Positions 8,523 to 17,552 of a stretch of DNA of 64,000 nucleotides are shown here, one piece after another (position 1 is the first letter of the stretch; each line of letters opens with the position of its first letter). A model generated the notes under the pieces. The model was given only the letters and a program-made list of their open reading frames with translations, ran no database searches and was not told the origin of the DNA. The translations under genes and the position numbers were made by a program. The DNA is from Microbulbifer aggregans (GTDB taxonomy: Bacteria; Pseudomonadota; Gammaproteobacteria; Pseudomonadales; Cellvibrionaceae), in contig NZ_CP014143.1 in NCBI RefSeq assembly GCF_001750105.1, positions 434,001 through 498,000 of the forward strand, written 5' to 3'.

Positions 8523-10472
8523 TCAGAGCGGCCATATCCACAGCAGCATCGGCACGCTGACCACCACCACCATAATCTCCAGCGGCAACCCCATACGCCA
8601 GTAATCCCCGAAGTGGAAACCGCCGGGGCCCAGAATCAGGGTGTTGTTCTGGTGCCCCACCGGGGTCAGGAAGGCGCAGGAGGCACCGATGGCCACCGCC
8701 ATCAGGAAGCTGTCCGGGTTCACCCCCAGCTGGGCCGAGGCACTGATGGCAATGGAGCACATCACTGCGGCAGTAGCGGCATTGTTCATAAAGTCCGATA
8801 GCGTCATGGTCACCACCAACAGGATGACCAGCGCGATTACCGGATCCCCCTGGGCAATACTGCTCAGCATCCAGCGGGCAATCAGGTCTGCGGCACCGGT
8901 ACTCTCCATCACTTCGGCCACCGCGATCAGGGCACCCAGCAGCACGATCACCGAACCGTCGATGGACTCGTAGACATTGCGCAGTGAGACGACTTTCAGC
9001 GCCATGTAGGCGAGTACACAGGTGGCAAAAGAGATCGCGGCGGGCAGCAGGCCGAATGCGGCACCGGCAACCGCCAGGGCCATAGCGAGTAATGCAACCG
9101 CTGCTTTCTCCTTGTTGGGAATGGTGATATCCCGCTGGGCCAGGGGCACACAGCCTTTCTCGTAGGCAAAGGTATTGAGGTTGTCGTCGGTGCCCATCAT
9201 CAGCAGGGCGTCGCCGGCCATCAGGGGGGTCGAACGCAGACGCCGCACGGAGCGCCGACCCTGGCGGGAGAGGGCCAGCAGGTTGATCTCATAGTGGGCC
9301 GGCAAGCGCAGGAACTGGATGGTGCGGCCCACCAGGCTCGAGTCAGGCATCACTACCAGCTCCCGTAGCTGCAGGTCCCCGCCCCGCTCCTTGTCCCGTT
9401 CGCCCCCTTCTTTTTCCTCTTTGCCATCGTCAGCTTTCTTGCCGTCCCTGCTGCCTTTTTTTTCTTCTTCAGTGCCCGCTTCGGCTTCTGCGGCTTTCCG
9501 GCGATCACGCTTTTCCCGGCGCGGCACCCCCGCGCTGGCTGATTTGCCCTCACTCTCGTCTTTCTTGTCTTTTTCGTCTTCGCTGGGCTCTCCCTCCAAT
9601 TTCAGACCCAGCTGGCTGATGGCGGCAGTGAGGGATTCCGGCTCGGCCTCGATCACCAGGATATCCCCGACACGAACGCGGTGGCGCGGCCTCGCCGGCG
9701 ACACGCGGCCGTCGTCGCGGACCACGCCCACCACCTGCGCATCCTCGTCCTCCAGCATGCGCGCGATTTCCCAGATGGTCTTCTCGGCCACCGCGCTTTT
9801 CTCCGGCACCTGCGCCTCGGTCAGGTAGGTACCGGTATCGAAGGTTGCCGCACCCGCCTGGGTGCGCTCGGGCACCAGCCGCCAGCCGATCAGGCAGACG
9901 AACAGAATACCCACCACGGCGACCCCGAGGCCGACCGGGGTGAAATCGAACATGCCGTAGCTGCCGGCACCGGCGCTGGCGCGGAAGCCGGACACGATCA
10001 GGTTTGGCGGCGTGCCGATCAGGGTGGTCATACCGCCGAGAATCGTGCCAAAGGAGAGGGGCATCAGCACCTTGCCGGGGGGCAGGTGATGCTTTTCCGC
10101 CACGCCCGATGCCACCGGCATCAACAGGGCCATGGCACCCACATTGTTCATAAAGCCGGACATCAGTGCGCCAACACCGGTGAGGGCTCCGATGGCCAGG
10201 GTGGCACTGCCGGTCTTGGGGATCATGCGCTGGGCAAAGACATCCATGGCGCCGGTGCTCTGCAGGCCGCGGCTCAGGATCAGCACACAGGCCACGGTGA
10301 CCACTGCCGGATGCCCGAAGCCGTCGAAAGCATGCTCCGGGGGAATCAGGCCAATCAGCACGCAGGCGAGCAGGGAGGCGAGCGCCACCATGTCGTGACG
10401 CCAGGATCCCCAGATAAACAGGACCACGGTGACAGCGAGAATGGAGAGGATTGTGATCTGGTCCAGCGTCAT
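8523..10472 (-). CDS. SLC13/DASS-family transporter with RCK-C (TrkA-C) domains
   Basis: A 649-residue inner-membrane protein. Residues 1-200 hold about six helices including the family's SFMNNVGAMALLMP-type and TPPNLIV segments; residues 215-290 and 367-440 are two TrkA-C regulatory domains (GDILVIEAEPE, GDALLMMGTDD); the last ~200 residues are the second membrane half (SDFMNNAATAAVM, PVGHQNNTLI). This layout is standard for Na+/sulfate or dicarboxylate SLC13 permeases with cytoplasmic RCK-C domains. Unusual is a highly charged Lys/Glu/Asp insert at residues 294-366, between the two TrkA-C domains, which would be disordered. The transported anion cannot be assigned. Confidence 0.85.
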   Translation of the reverse strand: MTLDQITILSILAVTVVLFIWGSWRHDMVALASLLACVLIGLIPPEHAFDGFGHPAVVTVACVLILSRGLQSTGAMDVFAQRMIPKTGSATLAIGALTGVGALMSGFMNNVGAMALLMPVASGVAEKHHLPPGKVLMPLSFGTILGGMTTLIGTPPNLIVSGFRASAGAGSYGMFDFTPVGLGVAVVGILFVCLIGWRLVPERTQAGAATFDTGTYLTEAQVPEKSAVAEKTIWEIARMLEDEDAQVVGVVRDDGRVSPARPRHRVRVGDILVIEAEPESLTAAISQLGLKLEGEPSEDEKDKKDESEGKSASAGVPRREKRDRRKAAEAEAGTEEEKKGSRDGKKADDGKEEKEGGERDKERGGDLQLRELVVMPDSSLVGRTIQFLRLPAHYEINLLALSRQGRRSVRRLRSTPLMAGDALLMMGTDDNLNTFAYEKGCVPLAQRDITIPNKEKAAVALLAMALAVAGAAFGLLPAAISFATCVLAYMALKVVSLRNVYESIDGSVIVLLGALIAVAEVMESTGAADLIARWMLSSIAQGDPVIALVILLVVTMTLSDFMNNAATAAVMCSIAISASAQLGVNPDSFLMAVAIGASCAFLTPVGHQNNTLILGPGGFHFGDYWRMGLPLEIMVVVVSVPMLLWIWPL

Positions 10473-10557
10473 GCGGAGATGGGCCCGGCGGCGTCAAACG
10501 GTCGGAGAGAGCTATCTATTCAGGTTACACTGCGCCCCGGAGTAACGGAGACATGAT

Positions 10558-11652
10558 TTGCGCCAGAACATTTCCCCCGATCAATACCGACAGCTGTTTC
10601 TCGATGACACGCCGCTGATGGACGTGCGCGCGCCGGTGGAGTTCGCCAAGGGTGCTTTCCCCTCGGCCACCAACCTGCCACTGCTCGATGACCGCCAGCG
10701 GGAACAGGTGGGCACCGAGTACAAGCGCGCCGGTCAGGAGGCCGCCATTGAACTCGGCTGGCACTTGGCCACCGACGAGGTTCGCGCCCAGCGAATTGCC
10801 GCCTGGCGCGATTTTACCGAACGGCATCCGCACGGCTGCCTCTACTGCTTCCGCGGTGGCCTGCGCTCCCGCACCGCCCAGCAACTGATGCGGGAAGCGG
10901 GCATCGACTATCCGCTGGTGGAAGGCGGCTACAAGGCGCTGCGCAATTTCCTGCTGCAGGAACTGGAACAGGGCTGCGAGAGACTGCCTATCGTGGTGAT
11001 CTCCGGTCACACCGGCAGCGGCAAGACCGAGTTGATTCAGAGTGCTCCCCGGGCCATCGACCTGGAAGGCATCGCCCGCCACCGGGGCTCCAGCTTTGGC
11101 GGTACCGGCCGCCCACAGCCGGCCCAGATCGACTTTGAAAACCGCATTGCGGTGGACATGCTCAAGCTTTCACAGGCTCCCGGACGGGTTTTTGTGGAGG
11201 ATGAGAGCCGCCTGGTCGGCCGCTGCGCCCTGCCACCGGCACTGCAGGATGCCATGCAGGCCGCACCCAGGGTGATCGTGGAAGAATCCGTTGAGTCCCG
11301 CGCCCGGCGGATCGTGCGCGACTATGTCAACGAGGCGCTGCCGCGCTTCGAGGAAAGTGGCGAGAACCCTGCCGAGGCGCTGGGTGAGTCCCTGCGTGAC
11401 AGCCTGTCCCGGCTGCGAAAGCGGCTCGGCGGACTCCGACACCGTGAGCTGGACGAACAGTTACAGGCCGCCAACACAGAACTCGCCCGCAACGGCAGTG
11501 CCGACGCCTATATCCCGGTGGTGATGGCGCTACTCACCGAGTACTACGACGGCATGTACGACTACCTGATGGCGAAGCGGGAGACTGAGGTGCTGTTCCG
11601 TGGCTCACTGACCGAAGTGGAACAGTGGATTCAGCAGAATACCGCAGGGTGA
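10558..11652 (+). CDS. mnmH: tRNA 2-selenouridine synthase MnmH
   Basis: A 364-residue enzyme that converts 2-thiouridine at the wobble position of Lys, Glu and Gln tRNAs to 2-selenouridine using selenophosphate. The N-terminal rhodanese domain carries the catalytic Cys97 in YCFRGGLRS, the same number as in E. coli. A P-loop SGHTGSGKTEL lies at about residues 149-159. Length matches the family. The start is TTG at 10558 with GGAG seven bases before it; the nearby ATG at 10553 is in another frame and stops early. Selenophosphate would come from the SelD fusion at 1.8 kb. It converges with the SDR gene. Confidence 0.93.
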   Translation: MRQNISPDQYRQLFLDDTPLMDVRAPVEFAKGAFPSATNLPLLDDRQREQVGTEYKRAGQEAAIELGWHLATDEVRAQRIAAWRDFTERHPHGCLYCFRGGLRSRTAQQLMREAGIDYPLVEGGYKALRNFLLQELEQGCERLPIVVISGHTGSGKTELIQSAPRAIDLEGIARHRGSSFGGTGRPQPAQIDFENRIAVDMLKLSQAPGRVFVEDESRLVGRCALPPALQDAMQAAPRVIVEESVESRARRIVRDYVNEALPRFEESGENPAEALGESLRDSLSRLRKRLGGLRHRELDEQLQAANTELARNGSADAYIPVVMALLTEYYDGMYDYLMAKRETEVLFRGSLTEVEQWIQQNTAG

Positions 11653-11670
11653 GCGCCAGGGTTTCTGTTT

Positions 11671-12600
11671 TCAGGATTTCAGTGCCAGACGGCGCAGGCG
11701 GAAGCGCCGCGAAAGGATCCAGTCCCGCAGACCGCGCGGTAACCAGCGAGCCATCCATGGCAGCAGGCGACTGCGGTTACCCACCCGCACCACCGCCGGC
11801 GGCCGCTTGCGCAGCATCTCCTTGACCACCCTGCGCGCCAGGGTACTGGCCAGGGTGGCGTTCTGCTGCGACTCGAGTGCTCTCGCCTGCACCGTCTCCT
11901 CCTGCCGTTTGTACCAGGAGTCAGGTGCCAGCAAACCCCGCAGGGAAACCTGTGCGTGACGGCCAAATTCCGAGGCGATGGCGCCCGGCTGTACCGTCAT
12001 GACACGAATACCAAACGGCTTCAATTCCAACCGCAGCACGTCGGAAAGTGCATGCAGTGCCGCCTTGGAGGCACAGTAAGCGCCGGAGAAAGGCGTCGGC
12101 ATCACCCCCGATACGGAGCCGATATTGCACACCAGTCCGCGCTTGGCAGAACGCATCAACGGGGCACAGGCCCGGATCAGCGCCATCGGTGCGAACACAT
12201 TGGTACGGAACTGCTCCTCGAAGACCCGGGTATCCAGTTCCAGTAACGGCCCCATCTGCCCGTAACCCGCGTTGTTGATCAGGATATCGAGACGACCATA
12301 AGCGGCCTTGAGGGCGTGCACCACCCGGTTGATATCAGCCTGGGAGGTGACATCCAGGGCCTCGGTCGCGATACCCAGGTCTGCCAGCTCCTGCAGACTC
12401 TCCGGGCGCCGCGCCGTGGCGATGACGATGGTACCGCGGCGGTGCAGGGCCAGCGCCAGCTCGCGACCGATGCCACTGGAGCAACCGGTAATCAGTGCCA
12501 CCCGGTCCGGCACCACGTAGCCACGACCGATCTGCGCCAGACTCTCGGCGGCGAAGGTGTGATCTGAGGGGCGATGCCTGGAAGCCGGCGGCTTGCTCAC
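11671..12600 (-). CDS. Short-chain dehydrogenase/reductase
   Basis: A 309-residue classical SDR. The NAD(P)-binding TGCSSGIGREL lies after a ~38-residue N-terminal extension, NNAGYG follows, the catalytic Ser is in IGSVSG and the active-site YCASK supplies Tyr and Lys. The C-terminal ~50 residues are Arg-rich with a hydrophobic segment (RLLPWMARWLPRGLRDWIL), which may bind the membrane surface. The substrate is unknown; lipid-like substrates are common among C-terminally extended SDRs. It precedes the VOC gene's 3' end on the same strand, 16 bases away, so the two could be co-transcribed. Confidence 0.85.
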   Translation of the reverse strand: MSKPPASRHRPSDHTFAAESLAQIGRGYVVPDRVALITGCSSGIGRELALALHRRGTIVIATARRPESLQELADLGIATEALDVTSQADINRVVHALKAAYGRLDILINNAGYGQMGPLLELDTRVFEEQFRTNVFAPMALIRACAPLMRSAKRGLVCNIGSVSGVMPTPFSGAYCASKAALHALSDVLRLELKPFGIRVMTVQPGAIASEFGRHAQVSLRGLLAPDSWYKRQEETVQARALESQQNATLASTLARRVVKEMLRKRPPAVVRVGNRSRLLPWMARWLPRGLRDWILSRRFRLRRLALKS

Positions 12601-12616
12601 GGTGTGCTCTCCTGGG

Positions 12617-12988
12617 CTACTCGATACAGAAATGGGGATTCTGGATCAGGCCGAAAATGTTGCCATCGGGGTCGAGAAACGCACTCATCAACACACCGCC
12701 GCCGACATCGGTGATCTCACTGTGCTGGCGGGCTCCCAGGGCATTGATGCGTTCCACCTGTGCAGCAATATCATCCACCCCCCAATAGGCGACGACGCCA
12801 TCGGCGCGACTGGTGACACTGCGGGCATCGGGATTCAGCCCGAGCTCAAAACCACCAACGTTGAATCCCACGTACATTTCCGAGTTGAAATAGGGTTCTG
12901 TTTCCAGCAGCTGCTGATACCAGTCGCTGGCTTCGGCCAGGTTACTGACACCGTAAATCACGCTGCGCAGTCCGAGTAACTGTCCCAT
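12617..12988 (-). CDS. VOC (glyoxalase/bleomycin resistance fold) protein
   Basis: A 123-residue single-domain VOC protein: VSNLAEASDWYQQLL (first beta-alpha-beta unit), YWGVDDIAAQVERINALGA (second unit) and the typical ending FLDPDGNIFGLIQNP. The open frame extends further upstream, but the start at 12988 (MGQLLGL) is preceded by AGGAG at a good distance and the longer N-terminus is low-complexity Lys/Asn sequence, so I reject it. The VOC fold covers metal-dependent dioxygenases, glyoxalases and binding proteins; no specific reaction can be inferred. Confidence 0.82.
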   Translation of the reverse strand: MGQLLGLRSVIYGVSNLAEASDWYQQLLETEPYFNSEMYVGFNVGGFELGLNPDARSVTSRADGVVAYWGVDDIAAQVERINALGARQHSEITDVGGGVLMSAFLDPDGNIFGLIQNPHFCIE

Positions 12989-13203
12989 CCCTAGGCTCCT
13001 GTTATCGTTTTTTATCGCTTTCGCGTTTTTCTTTTCGTCTATTGCCTCATCGCTACCCATGCGATGCTGACATCCCGATACAGCCCTCTCTATCGTGCTG
13101 CGCTTGTCGCGACTGCCGGTCGCCCATTTCAGCGCTCCGGTTCAGGGCAACAGCTACTGCGGGCAAACCTGCTCGTAAATTCGTGACCAGAGAATTAGAG
13201 AGC

Positions 13204-13572
13204 CTACTGTAACTCCTGTTCCAGTTGCTCGAGCAGATCCAGGGGCTCCAGCTCTATTCCTTCCAGCTCAGCATTCCAGTTAATGCCTACCAGCAGCACA
13301 TCATCGTGCATTCCGGTAAGCCAGTCGTCCATAAACTCTTCCAGGTCGATCGCTACCACGCGATAGCCCTGCCACTCGCCGTCGACGTGGCGCTCGGCAA
13401 ATTCCCGCTGGGACCAGAACGGCATGACATCGGTCTGCGGATATTTCTCCGATGCGCACAGGGCAAACCCCTCATCGCCCTCCAGAGCCCAGACGCACCC
13501 CTGTGCGGCACTCTCGGGCAGAAAGCGGGCGCAATTTTCCTCAAAATCATCACTCAAGGGTTCGACTTGCAT
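13204..13572 (-). CDS. DUF2750 family protein
   Basis: A 122-residue acidic cytoplasmic protein of unknown function. The family pattern is visible: an aromatic GCVWALEGDEGFALC segment, a MPFWSQREFAERH segment (Pro-hydrophobic-Trp then Ala-Glu) and an acidic C-terminal helix (LEPLDLLEQLEQEL). There are no signal peptide or membrane segments. It lies between the VOC gene and rlmD on the same strand. Nothing in the context suggests a role beyond possible co-transcription with rlmD. Confidence 0.7.
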   Translation of the reverse strand: MQVEPLSDDFEENCARFLPESAAQGCVWALEGDEGFALCASEKYPQTDVMPFWSQREFAERHVDGEWQGYRVVAIDLEEFMDDWLTGMHDDVLLVGINWNAELEGIELEPLDLLEQLEQELQ

Positions 13573-13645
13573 GGGTACAGGGCCTCAGGAATTTCAAAGA
13601 AGTTTACGCCAGTTTCCCGGCCGCACCAAAAAGCCATCGGCTTAA

Positions 13646-15028
13646 TCAGACGGGCTCAAACACCGCGATGGATTCAACATGTGCAGTATGGGGAAACATA
13701 TCCATGACTCCCGCCTTCTGCAGCCGGTAACCGAGCCGCGCCAACTCACCGGCATCACGCGCCAGTGTCGACGGATTACACGACACATAAACAATCCGCT
13801 GCGGTTGCAGGCGGACCAGCTGGGGCAGTACTTCGACCGCGCCGGCCCGGGGCGGATCCAGCAGCACTTTGTCGAACCCCTGCGCGGCCCAGCGGTGGTC
13901 GCCGATTTCCTCAGCCAGATCGGCGGTGACGAACTCTACATTGCCAATACCATTGGCCGCCGCATTCTCCTCGGCTCGCGCAGTGAGCGCTCCCTCGCCT
14001 TCCACGCCGACGACCTGGCCGGCACGCCGCGCCAGCGGCAAAGTGAAATTGCCGAGGCCACAGAAAAGATCGAGCACCCGTTCCGTCGGCTGAGGATCCA
14101 GCAGAGCCACAGCCCGCGACACTATCTGTCGGTTGATATCGAAGTTCACCTGGACAAAATCCAGCGGGTGGAAGCGCAGCTCCAGATCGAATTCCGGCAG
14201 ACGATACCCGAGTCGCTCGTCGCCGCTTTCGGGCCACAATCGGTGGGTACTTTCAATATCTCCCGGCTGCAGGTACAGGTGAATGCCGCTGTCGACGGCA
14301 AACTGGCGCCAGCGCTGAAGGTCGTTGTCCGACAACGGCCTGGTATGGCGCAACACCAGTGCTGCGGCATCGTCGCCTACTGCCACCTCGAGATGGGTGA
14401 AATGGCCGCGTCCCTCACTGCTCGCAACCAGCTGGCGCAGGGCCGGGATCTGCTTTGCCATCGCGGAGTCCAGTACATGGCACTCGCGGATATCCACCAG
14501 CTCGTTCGAGCGTTTGGCACGGAAACCAAATGTGATGCCGGGTTTGGCTGCGCCGCCACCTTTCTTCTGGCGCTGGACGCGGATACCGATACGCGCCTTG
14601 CGACGGTACCCGAAGCTGTTACCCGTCAATGGCGACAGCACCTCTGGTACCGCTACTTCTCCGATGCGGGACAGCTGATCGAGCAGGATACGCTCCTTTT
14701 CTGTGATCTGTACCGCGGGCTGCAGATGCTGCAGTGAACAGCCGCCACAGGTATCGATATGCGGACAGCGGGGCTCGCAGCGCGCGTCCGCGGGCTCGAG
14801 GACCTCAACCAGGCGCCCCTCATCGAAACGTGTTCGGCGGTCGGTATAGCGGAAACGTACCCGTTCACCGGGCAGGGCGTTGTCGATAAATACAGGCTTA
14901 CCCTCGACCCGGGCAACGCCGCGCAGATCGTGGCTGAAATTCAGGATCTCGGCTTCGATGGGTTTGGCGGGGAGCTGCCGCTGCCCGGACTTTTTCGCCG
15001 GTTTGAAGAATCTGGGTTTTTTCGCCAT
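13646..15028 (-). CDS. rlmD: 23S rRNA (uracil-1939-C5)-methyltransferase RlmD
   Basis: A 460-residue radical-free SAM methyltransferase of the RumA type. It has an N-terminal TRAM domain (about residues 24-80), an iron-sulphur cluster motif with C88, C94 and C97 (CPHIDTCGGC) and a later Cys in DIRECHVLD, a SAM site (VLDLFCGLGNFTLPLA) and the catalytic Cys in VSCNPSTLARD. The order and length match E. coli RlmD, which methylates U1939 of 23S rRNA. The very basic N-terminus is common in this family. Confidence 0.95.
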   Translation of the reverse strand: MAKKPRFFKPAKKSGQRQLPAKPIEAEILNFSHDLRGVARVEGKPVFIDNALPGERVRFRYTDRRTRFDEGRLVEVLEPADARCEPRCPHIDTCGGCSLQHLQPAVQITEKERILLDQLSRIGEVAVPEVLSPLTGNSFGYRRKARIGIRVQRQKKGGGAAKPGITFGFRAKRSNELVDIRECHVLDSAMAKQIPALRQLVASSEGRGHFTHLEVAVGDDAAALVLRHTRPLSDNDLQRWRQFAVDSGIHLYLQPGDIESTHRLWPESGDERLGYRLPEFDLELRFHPLDFVQVNFDINRQIVSRAVALLDPQPTERVLDLFCGLGNFTLPLARRAGQVVGVEGEGALTARAEENAAANGIGNVEFVTADLAEEIGDHRWAAQGFDKVLLDPPRAGAVEVLPQLVRLQPQRIVYVSCNPSTLARDAGELARLGYRLQKAGVMDMFPHTAHVESIAVFEPV

Positions 15029-15103
15029 CGATGATCCAGGCCTCAGCGGTCCGCCAGTCTGCCCGGTTGCAAGCCTGCAGCACTATCGGAGTAATCAATC
15101 CAT

Positions 15104-15811
15104 TCAGAGCGCCAGTCGGTGCCCGTTTTCCCGCAGCCACTGGCGCAGGTTTTTATAGTCGGGGCAGAGCTGTTCCACCAGCTGCCAGAAAGCCTGGCTG
15201 TGGTTGTGATGACGCATATGGCTCACTTCATGCGCCACCAGATAATCCACCACCGATTCCGGTGCCAGGCAGATCAGCCAGTTGTATTGCAGTTCACCGC
15301 GCAGGGTGCAGTGTCCCCATTTACTGCGGGTGCGACGAACCCGCACCGCCGCCGGTTGCAGCCCCAAGCGGGCAGCCTGCTCTGCGGACTTTTCTGTGAG
15401 CAGGGCCAGCGCTTCGCGCTGATAGAGCTTGTGCAGCGCACCCTGCAACTGACAGGGTTCCGGTGCTTTGGCGCGCACATAAACGCGAATAGCGCTGCGG
15501 TCGATGCGCGCATCCTCCGGCCGCGCGGCGCGCTCGAGCGGGAGACGTTGTCCCAGCCAGGGAAATTCCTCCCCCCACTGATAGCGGTAATCCGGCACCT
15601 CGGCGGCCCGCTCACGGGAGCGCAGCAGCTGTGCGCGCACCCACTGCACATTGTCCTGCAGAAAACGGTGGCCATGAATCGCCGCGCAGCGCTGCGGGAT
15701 GCGCACCTCGATACCGCTGCGGGCCATGACCAGGCCCAGGCGCTTGCGTCGGGGCGACCGCACTAACGTGTAGGGAATATCCTCGTAGACGAAACTGCTT
15801 GCGTCACTCAT
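15104..15811 (-). CDS. YgjP-like zinc metallopeptidase (M48-type/DUF45)
   Basis: A 235-residue protein with the zinc-binding motif HEVSHMRHHNHS: the HExxH-like form has Val-Ser in the middle (H-E-V-S-H), and a third His follows in the NHS segment. Upstream is the family's SKWGHCTLRGELQYNW signature, and near the N-terminus the typical RSPRRKRLGLVM. This is the YgjP/WLM-like group once called DUF45; E. coli YgjP is uncharacterised. It overlaps the thioesterase stop codon by one base (TGATG), so translation is probably coupled. Confidence 0.83.
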   Translation of the reverse strand: MSDASSFVYEDIPYTLVRSPRRKRLGLVMARSGIEVRIPQRCAAIHGHRFLQDNVQWVRAQLLRSRERAAEVPDYRYQWGEEFPWLGQRLPLERAARPEDARIDRSAIRVYVRAKAPEPCQLQGALHKLYQREALALLTEKSAEQAARLGLQPAAVRVRRTRSKWGHCTLRGELQYNWLICLAPESVVDYLVAHEVSHMRHHNHSQAFWQLVEQLCPDYKNLRQWLRENGHRLAL

Positions 15812-16236
15812 CAGCCGTGGGGAACCACCGCCATGGTGAGCCGGGAAATACAGTTAAGCCTGCCCTTCGGATCAGTGATACGGATCTCCCATACCTGACT
15901 GGTGCGCCCCAGGTGCAGCGGCCGCGCTGTACCGGTGACCTCGCCCTCCGCCACCGGGCGCAGGTGATTGGCGTTGACCTCCTGCCCGACGCAGTAATAT
16001 TTAGTGCCATCCACCACCAGGTTGGCGGCAACGGAGCCCAGCGTCTCGGCCAGCACCACACTGGCCCCGCCGTGGAGGATGCCAAAGGGCTGACGGGAGC
16101 GGGCATCCACAGGCAGCGTGCCCGCCAGGTAATCGTCGCCCACGTCGGTAATTTTCATGCCCAGATGCCCGGGCATGCAGCCGTCGATACTTTCATTGAG
16201 CTGCGCCAGCGTGGGCTGGACGTGCCAGATACTCAT
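15811..16236 (-). CDS. Hotdog-fold thioesterase (PaaI/MenI-like)
   Basis: A 141-residue single hotdog-domain protein. The segment FGILHGGASVVLAETLGSVAAN holds the family's HGG turn and the acidic residue on the central helix (Glu) typical of the 4-hydroxybenzoyl-CoA thioesterase Arthrobacter-type/YdiI group. It probably hydrolyses acyl- or aroyl-CoA, possibly the menaquinone intermediate DHNA-CoA, although no men genes are nearby. The start is MSIWH at 16236; the frame extends 42 bases upstream without a better ribosome site. It overlaps the metallopeptidase start. Confidence 0.85.
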   Translation of the reverse strand: MSIWHVQPTLAQLNESIDGCMPGHLGMKITDVGDDYLAGTLPVDARSRQPFGILHGGASVVLAETLGSVAANLVVDGTKYYCVGQEVNANHLRPVAEGEVTGTARPLHLGRTSQVWEIRITDPKGRLNCISRLTMAVVPHG

Positions 16237-16277
16237 AGAGTTTGATTTCCCATTGGAAAGAGGCGGCATTGCCGCCA

Positions 16278-16865
16278 TCAGAAGAACAGATCGAAGCCGG
16301 CGCCACCGAAACGGAGCAATTCCAGATCCAGCAAGCGGAGTTCCCGGGCTACGGCGCGGCGCTGCAGGCGCAGCTCCTGCAAGCGGGATTCATTTTCTTC
16401 CGCGCGGATCGCCGCCTGCAGCGCGCCCAGTTCGTATTCCAGGTAGTCCTGCCGTTCCTGCAACTGACGGTATTGTTGCTCTACCTGGAAGTGGGCCAGC
16501 CCCCGCTGGTATTCCCCCATAAACAGGTCGGCGGTGGGACCGGTGCAGACGCCCTCGTAAGAGTGGCCGCGCCGGCCGAGGTAATAACCGTTCTCCGGGG
16601 TACAGAACTGCTCCACCCCCATCTCATGGCCACGCAGCCAGGCCTCGCTGTCAGCGCGCACGCCGTACTGCTGACATTCCTGGGCAATTTCGTAGATCAG
16701 CGCCTGACTGCGGCCACGGGCGCCATCCTGCAGGCCACGCTCATACCAGAGTCCAGCCTGACACTGTTCCTCGGAAATCACCGTGCAACCGGCACTGAAC
16801 AGCAATGGCAGGGCCAACAGAAGCCAGGCCAATCGGTGCACAGGGAAGTTCAGGCCGCTAATCAA
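16278..16865 (-). CDS. DUF2799-like outer-membrane lipoprotein
   Basis: About 195 residues with a lipoprotein signal (LLLALPLLFSAGC, the Cys being the lipid anchor). The mature part has repeated 'Y..G...G..G' units (LWYERGLQDGARGR, AWLRGHEMGVEQFC, YYLGRRGHSYEGVC, GEYQRGLAHF) followed by a coiled coil rich in Glu and Arg. This is the DUF2799 pattern; function is unknown. No ATG is available: TTG at 16865, five bases after the hydrolase stop and preceded by GGTGAG, or GTG at 16841. The longer frame to 16964 overlaps the hydrolase and is unlikely. Confidence 0.72.
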   Translation of the reverse strand: MISGLNFPVHRLAWLLLALPLLFSAGCTVISEEQCQAGLWYERGLQDGARGRSQALIYEIAQECQQYGVRADSEAWLRGHEMGVEQFCTPENGYYLGRRGHSYEGVCTGPTADLFMGEYQRGLAHFQVEQQYRQLQERQDYLEYELGALQAAIRAEENESRLQELRLQRRAVARELRLLDLELLRFGGAGFDLFF

Positions 16866-16869
16866 TGTC

Positions 16870-17520
16870 TCACCCGAAACGCTTGTCGGCCACGAACGGA
16901 TTGGTCTGCCGCTCCTGGCCAAAGGTGGACATGGGGCCATGGCCGGGAACAAAGCGCACTTCATCCCCCAGCGGCCAGAGCTTTTCGGTAATGGAGCGGA
17001 TCAGGGTGTCGTGATCGCCTTTGGGAAAATCCGTGCGGCCAATGGAGCCCGCAAACAGGACGTCGCCGACCAGCGCCAGGTTACTGGGGCGGTGGAAAAA
17101 GATCACATGCCCCGGGGTGTGGCCGGGGCAGTGATGGACCTCCAGTGTTTCATCACCCACGGTCACGGTGTCACCCTGCTCCAGCCAGCGATCCGGAGTA
17201 AAAGTCTCAACCGCCGGAAAGCCGAACATCTGCGCCTGCATGGGCAGCTGCTCGATCCAGAAGGCATCTTCCCGATGCGGCCCTTCCACCGGTAGCTGCT
17301 TCTGGGCCACCAGGGCCGCCGTTCCACCGACGTGATCCAGGTGACCGTGGGTGAGCAGGATTTTTTCCAGCGTCAGGCCCCGCTCTTCCACGGCAGACAG
17401 GATGCGCTCCAGGTCGCCGCCGGGATCCACCACGGCGGCCCGCATGGTCTGATCGCACCACAGGAGTGTGCAATTCTGCTGGAAAGGTGTGACCGGGACC
17501 GTGTGAAATTGCAGAGCCAT
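16870..17520 (-). CDS. Metallo-beta-lactamase-fold hydrolase (glyoxalase II-like, YcbL type)
   Basis: A 216-residue enzyme with the dizinc motif THGHLDHVGG (H-x-H-x-D-H), a further His in HCPGHTPGHV, Asp in GDVLF and a final His in VPGHGPMST. Length and motif spacing match YcbL, a small glyoxalase II-like hydrolase that cleaves S-lactoylglutathione or related thioesters. The start is ATG 17520 (MALQFHTVPV); the frame continues upstream into the neighbouring gene, which is not credible. It is followed after five bases by the DUF2799 lipoprotein. Confidence 0.88.
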   Translation of the reverse strand: MALQFHTVPVTPFQQNCTLLWCDQTMRAAVVDPGGDLERILSAVEERGLTLEKILLTHGHLDHVGGTAALVAQKQLPVEGPHREDAFWIEQLPMQAQMFGFPAVETFTPDRWLEQGDTVTVGDETLEVHHCPGHTPGHVIFFHRPSNLALVGDVLFAGSIGRTDFPKGDHDTLIRSITEKLWPLGDEVRFVPGHGPMSTFGQERQTNPFVADKRFG

Positions 17521-17552
17521 AGAAAATCCGCTGCCAGAGAATGTGCGCCGGA

